Below are positions 61,805 through 64,000 of a stretch of 64,000 bases of DNA, piece by piece. Numbering within the stretch: the stretch's first letter is position 1; each line of letters opens with the position of its first letter. The stretch covers positions 62,001 through 126,000 of the forward strand of contig CAMIKG010000005.1 of NCBI GenBank assembly GCA_946221915.1. Direction: 5' to 3'. Made by a program: the position numbers and the translations under genes. Below the pieces are notes generated by a model. That model made no database searches. It was not told where the DNA came from and saw nothing but the letters and a program-made list of their open reading frames with translations. The stretch is from an uncultured Erwinia sp. (lineage in GTDB: Bacteria > Pseudomonadota > Gammaproteobacteria > Enterobacterales > Enterobacteriaceae).

Positions 61805-63046
61805 ATGACTGCAACAATAACGTACCTGCTTGCTGGTTTTTTGCTTTATACGATTGCTTTTGTTAAGAGTAGAGATGCAATCCATCCTATTGGTATCGGT
61901 GTGCTATTATGGTTTTTGGCGGCAGCAGTGTCATCATTTGTTCCATTTTATGACCTGAAATTACAGGTGCCACTGGATTACCGAACTCACGTTGCAATAT
62001 TTTTTTCCGGTGTAATGTTTTTCCTGCCTGCTTTATTATCCGGTAAACTCCGTAAACAGAGCTTATCCTCGGCTGGCATTTATTTTACACGGGATTACCA
62101 AATTATATTTAATACCATTCTCCTGCTGACTATAATGGCATTCTTACTTCGTTTCGGGGGGGCAATCTTAAGTCCGGCACTTCTTTCTGGGGCTGGGCAG
62201 GATTTAAAAGCTCTGGTACCTGAAGCTCTTCCTCTGATAAATTATGCTGATATTTTTACCCCATTTGCTGCTTTAATTTGTTATTTTGAACTTTCGTTCT
62301 CAGTGAAAATTACTGTCAGAAGAAAAGTTATTTTGTGTTTGTATATTTTATTTTCAATTGCTGTTGCACTTGCGTATAAAGTTTCGCGAGGTGAGTTATT
62401 AGTGTTTGTTTTAGGCGCATCCTATATTTATTTAATTAAGAATGATGTCAGGGTTTCACTGAGACATGTAGTTATCGTAATTTTAGTTATATCATTTTTT
62501 TTTGTACTCGGCATGCACAGAATGTCTGAAAATAGCAGGGTCTCATCGCAGTTTGGCGACGGTATTTTGAATACTATACTGAGTCAAGTTTATACATACA
62601 TGGCGATGAATTTTCAGAATCTAAACTCCCTTGTCATTTCTGAGTCTGCCCCTACCTATTTCTGGGGGGCTGCAAAGTTTTTCCTTAAGTCTTTTTTTCA
62701 AAGTTCATATATAGATAATGATATGGGGCTGAAGGATTTTTCTGTTTCTTTTTTTAACGCGAAAACTTACATTTATTATTTTTATAATGATCTCGGATTT
62801 ACGGGGGTTATTCTTTATCCACTGTTGATTGGATGTCTTCTGCAGATTTTATATAATAAATCCCTCGTGCGAGTAAAATATTTTCTCTTTATTGCCTTCT
62901 TCATAAAAGCTATTGTATTTATGTTCTTTGGAAACTATTTCTTCGGTGAGTTAGTCCTGATTTTCCCTTATCTGGTCCTCATGGTTATCATGTTGACAAT
63001 GAGAAGTGTTGGTTTAACCGATAAAAGAACTATTCATCCGGTGTAG
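61805..63046 (+). CDS. wzy: Second polymerase, oligosaccharide repeat-unit polymerase Wzy
   Basis: A 413-residue membrane protein with about 11 hydrophobic segments and a periplasmic loop near residues 235-300 (HRMSENSRVSSQFGDGI). The topology and position after the second flippase fit an O-antigen polymerase of the WzyE/EpsG-like 'oligosaccharide repeat unit polymerase' type. Polymerase sequences diverge quickly, so the call rests on topology and context. An 87-bp gap precedes it and 130 bp follows. Confidence 0.72.
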   Translation: MTATITYLLAGFLLYTIAFVKSRDAIHPIGIGVLLWFLAAAVSSFVPFYDLKLQVPLDYRTHVAIFFSGVMFFLPALLSGKLRKQSLSSAGIYFTRDYQIIFNTILLLTIMAFLLRFGGAILSPALLSGAGQDLKALVPEALPLINYADIFTPFAALICYFELSFSVKITVRRKVILCLYILFSIAVALAYKVSRGELLVFVLGASYIYLIKNDVRVSLRHVVIVILVISFFFVLGMHRMSENSRVSSQFGDGILNTILSQVYTYMAMNFQNLNSLVISESAPTYFWGAAKFFLKSFFQSSYIDNDMGLKDFSVSFFNAKTYIYYFYNDLGFTGVILYPLLIGCLLQILYNKSLVRVKYFLFIAFFIKAIVFMFFGNYFFGELVLIFPYLVLMVIMLTMRSVGLTDKRTIHPV

Positions 63047-63176
63047 CAGAAAGAATTGCACTCAACTTTTATGGTTAACCTTTAGATTGATTAACTTACC
63101 TTTTTATAATAATAGTAAATGTTTAAATCAAAACGTGTTGACGTAAAGTATTATTAGGTAAAAGAGACCTGGAAAA

Positions 63177-64000
63177 ATGCTTTTAATAAATGCAAGTAAT
63201 TTATATGTTGGTGGTGGTGTCCAGGTTGGTGTGTCTGTAATAGAAGAACTCACATTATTGGATATCGATTTCATCTGTGCTGTTTCTCCTGCCTGTTATG
63301 AACAACTGTCACCACAGGCGAGATTATCTTGCACAATTATAGATAGAACACCTTCTGGCTTGTTAAACTTTTCATCACGCAGGCAGCTGGATGCCATCGT
63401 AAGTCTGCATAACGTTACTGATGTTTTTACAATTTTTGGTCCAAGCTACTGGAATCCTAAAGTTGACCATCATCTCGTTGGCTTCGCTTTGCCCTGGCTT
63501 ATTTATGATACTTCGTCTATTTTTAGCCAGCTCTCATTGAAGGAGAAAATGAAAAAATTACTTCTTCGATTTTTGCAGCCTTATTTTTTTAAAAAAAATG
63601 CCACTCAGTTAGTCGTTGAAACGGATGATGTTAATCTGCGCATCCAGAAGTTATTAGGTTTTTCAGCAGAGAGGGTATACACCGTGTCGAATACCATCTC
63701 AGCCATATTTTGTGATTCTGCACACTATGAACATCGTATTCTTGATAAACTTCCAGCCAAAAAAGACGATATCTGGTTATTAACCATATCTCATGATTAC
63801 CCGCATAAAAATTTACATGTAATAGAAGAGTTGCTCAGTTTATTGCCTGAGAAATTTAAATTTGTGCTGACGGTTGATGATGATTTCAAAAAAAATATAG
63901 ATGAGAAGTACAGCGATCGCGTATTCACTTTGGGCAAAATAAGTAGTGCTGAGTGTCCACCTCTTTATGAAGTTTGCGATGCGCTTTTTTTGCCGACGTT
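63177..64000 (+). CDS. Family 4 glycosyltransferase (5' part, cut by window end)
   Basis: An open frame begins at the ATG at 63177 (GGA four bases upstream) and continues for 274 codons to the window edge without a stop. It starts MLLINASNLYVGGGVQVG, with the GGGVQ acceptor loop, and later has LTISHDYPHKNLHVI and DALFLPT, typical of the GT4 donor domain. It is the transferase next after wzy in the second locus. Donor is unknown. The C-terminal part lies outside the window. Confidence 0.75.
   Translation, partial: MLLINASNLYVGGGVQVGVSVIEELTLLDIDFICAVSPACYEQLSPQARLSCTIIDRTPSGLLNFSSRRQLDAIVSLHNVTDVFTIFGPSYWNPKVDHHLVGFALPWLIYDTSSIFSQLSLKEKMKKLLLRFLQPYFFKKNATQLVVETDDVNLRIQKLLGFSAERVYTVSNTISAIFCDSAHYEHRILDKLPAKKDDIWLLTISHDYPHKNLHVIEELLSLLPEKFKFVLTVDDDFKKNIDEKYSDRVFTLGKISSAECPPLYEVCDALFLPT

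Overview
The window reads as chromosome of a gamma-proteobacterium of the Enterobacterales, most likely Erwiniaceae (Pantoea or Erwinia). The left 32 kb carries the gene neighbourhood that surrounds the colanic acid locus in Escherichia coli (yegS, yegQ/trhP, baeRS, mdtDCBA, yegD, yegE, udk, dcd, asmA, yegH). The right half is an exopolysaccharide locus of the amylovoran/stewartan type followed by galF and galE, an arrangement typical of Erwinia and Pantoea. The genus call is inference; no rRNA or tRNA is present to anchor it.

Layout. 1-3.7 kb: a hexuronate/aldonate cluster on the minus strand (RspA-type mannonate dehydratase, RspB-type dehydrogenase, MFS transporter). 4.2-6.7 kb: yegS and trhP. 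6.8-18.2 kb: the BaeSR two-component system and MdtABC(D) efflux system, with mdtD-baeSR separated from mdtABC by 389 bp of repeat-rich DNA. 18.4-23.3 kb: an aldo/keto reductase, the Hsp70-like yegD and a Fur-box-preceded FhuE-like TonB receptor. 23.3-32.4 kb: the diguanylate cyclase yegE, a PAP2 phosphatase, udk, dcd, asmA and yegH.

32.4-47.4 kb is a Wzx/Wzy-dependent exopolysaccharide operon (wza, wzb, wzc, transferases, wzy, initiating transferase, wzx, pyruvyl transferase). It has a candidate RcsAB box and a JUMPstart/ops element in a nearly 1-kb leader, a strong stem-loop after wzc and an intrinsic terminator at its end. A convergent gene encodes a Tat-signal beta-helix protein of tailspike type, with its own candidate RcsAB box. 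galF and galE (47.8-49.7 kb) close this half and end at a terminator.

From 49.8 kb to the right edge a second, clearly AT-richer polysaccharide locus begins, again headed by a JUMPstart/ops element. Nine tightly packed genes form what looks like a complete route to a CMP-activated nonulosonic acid of the legionaminic type (legB, legC, legG, legI, a NeuD-like acetyltransferase, ptmE, ptmF, legF, ptmA). They are followed by an unassigned GT-B-like transferase, a second flippase, a second polymerase and a glycosyltransferase cut by the window edge. This is most simply an O-antigen locus that places a sialic-acid-like sugar on the cell surface. The two polysaccharide systems share a possible RfaH control signal, but only the first shows RcsAB-like sites.

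No insertion sequence, prophage block, CRISPR array, tRNA or rRNA was recognised. Three copies of a GC-rich hairpin repeat and one 113-bp inverted-repeat element occupy intergenic gaps.
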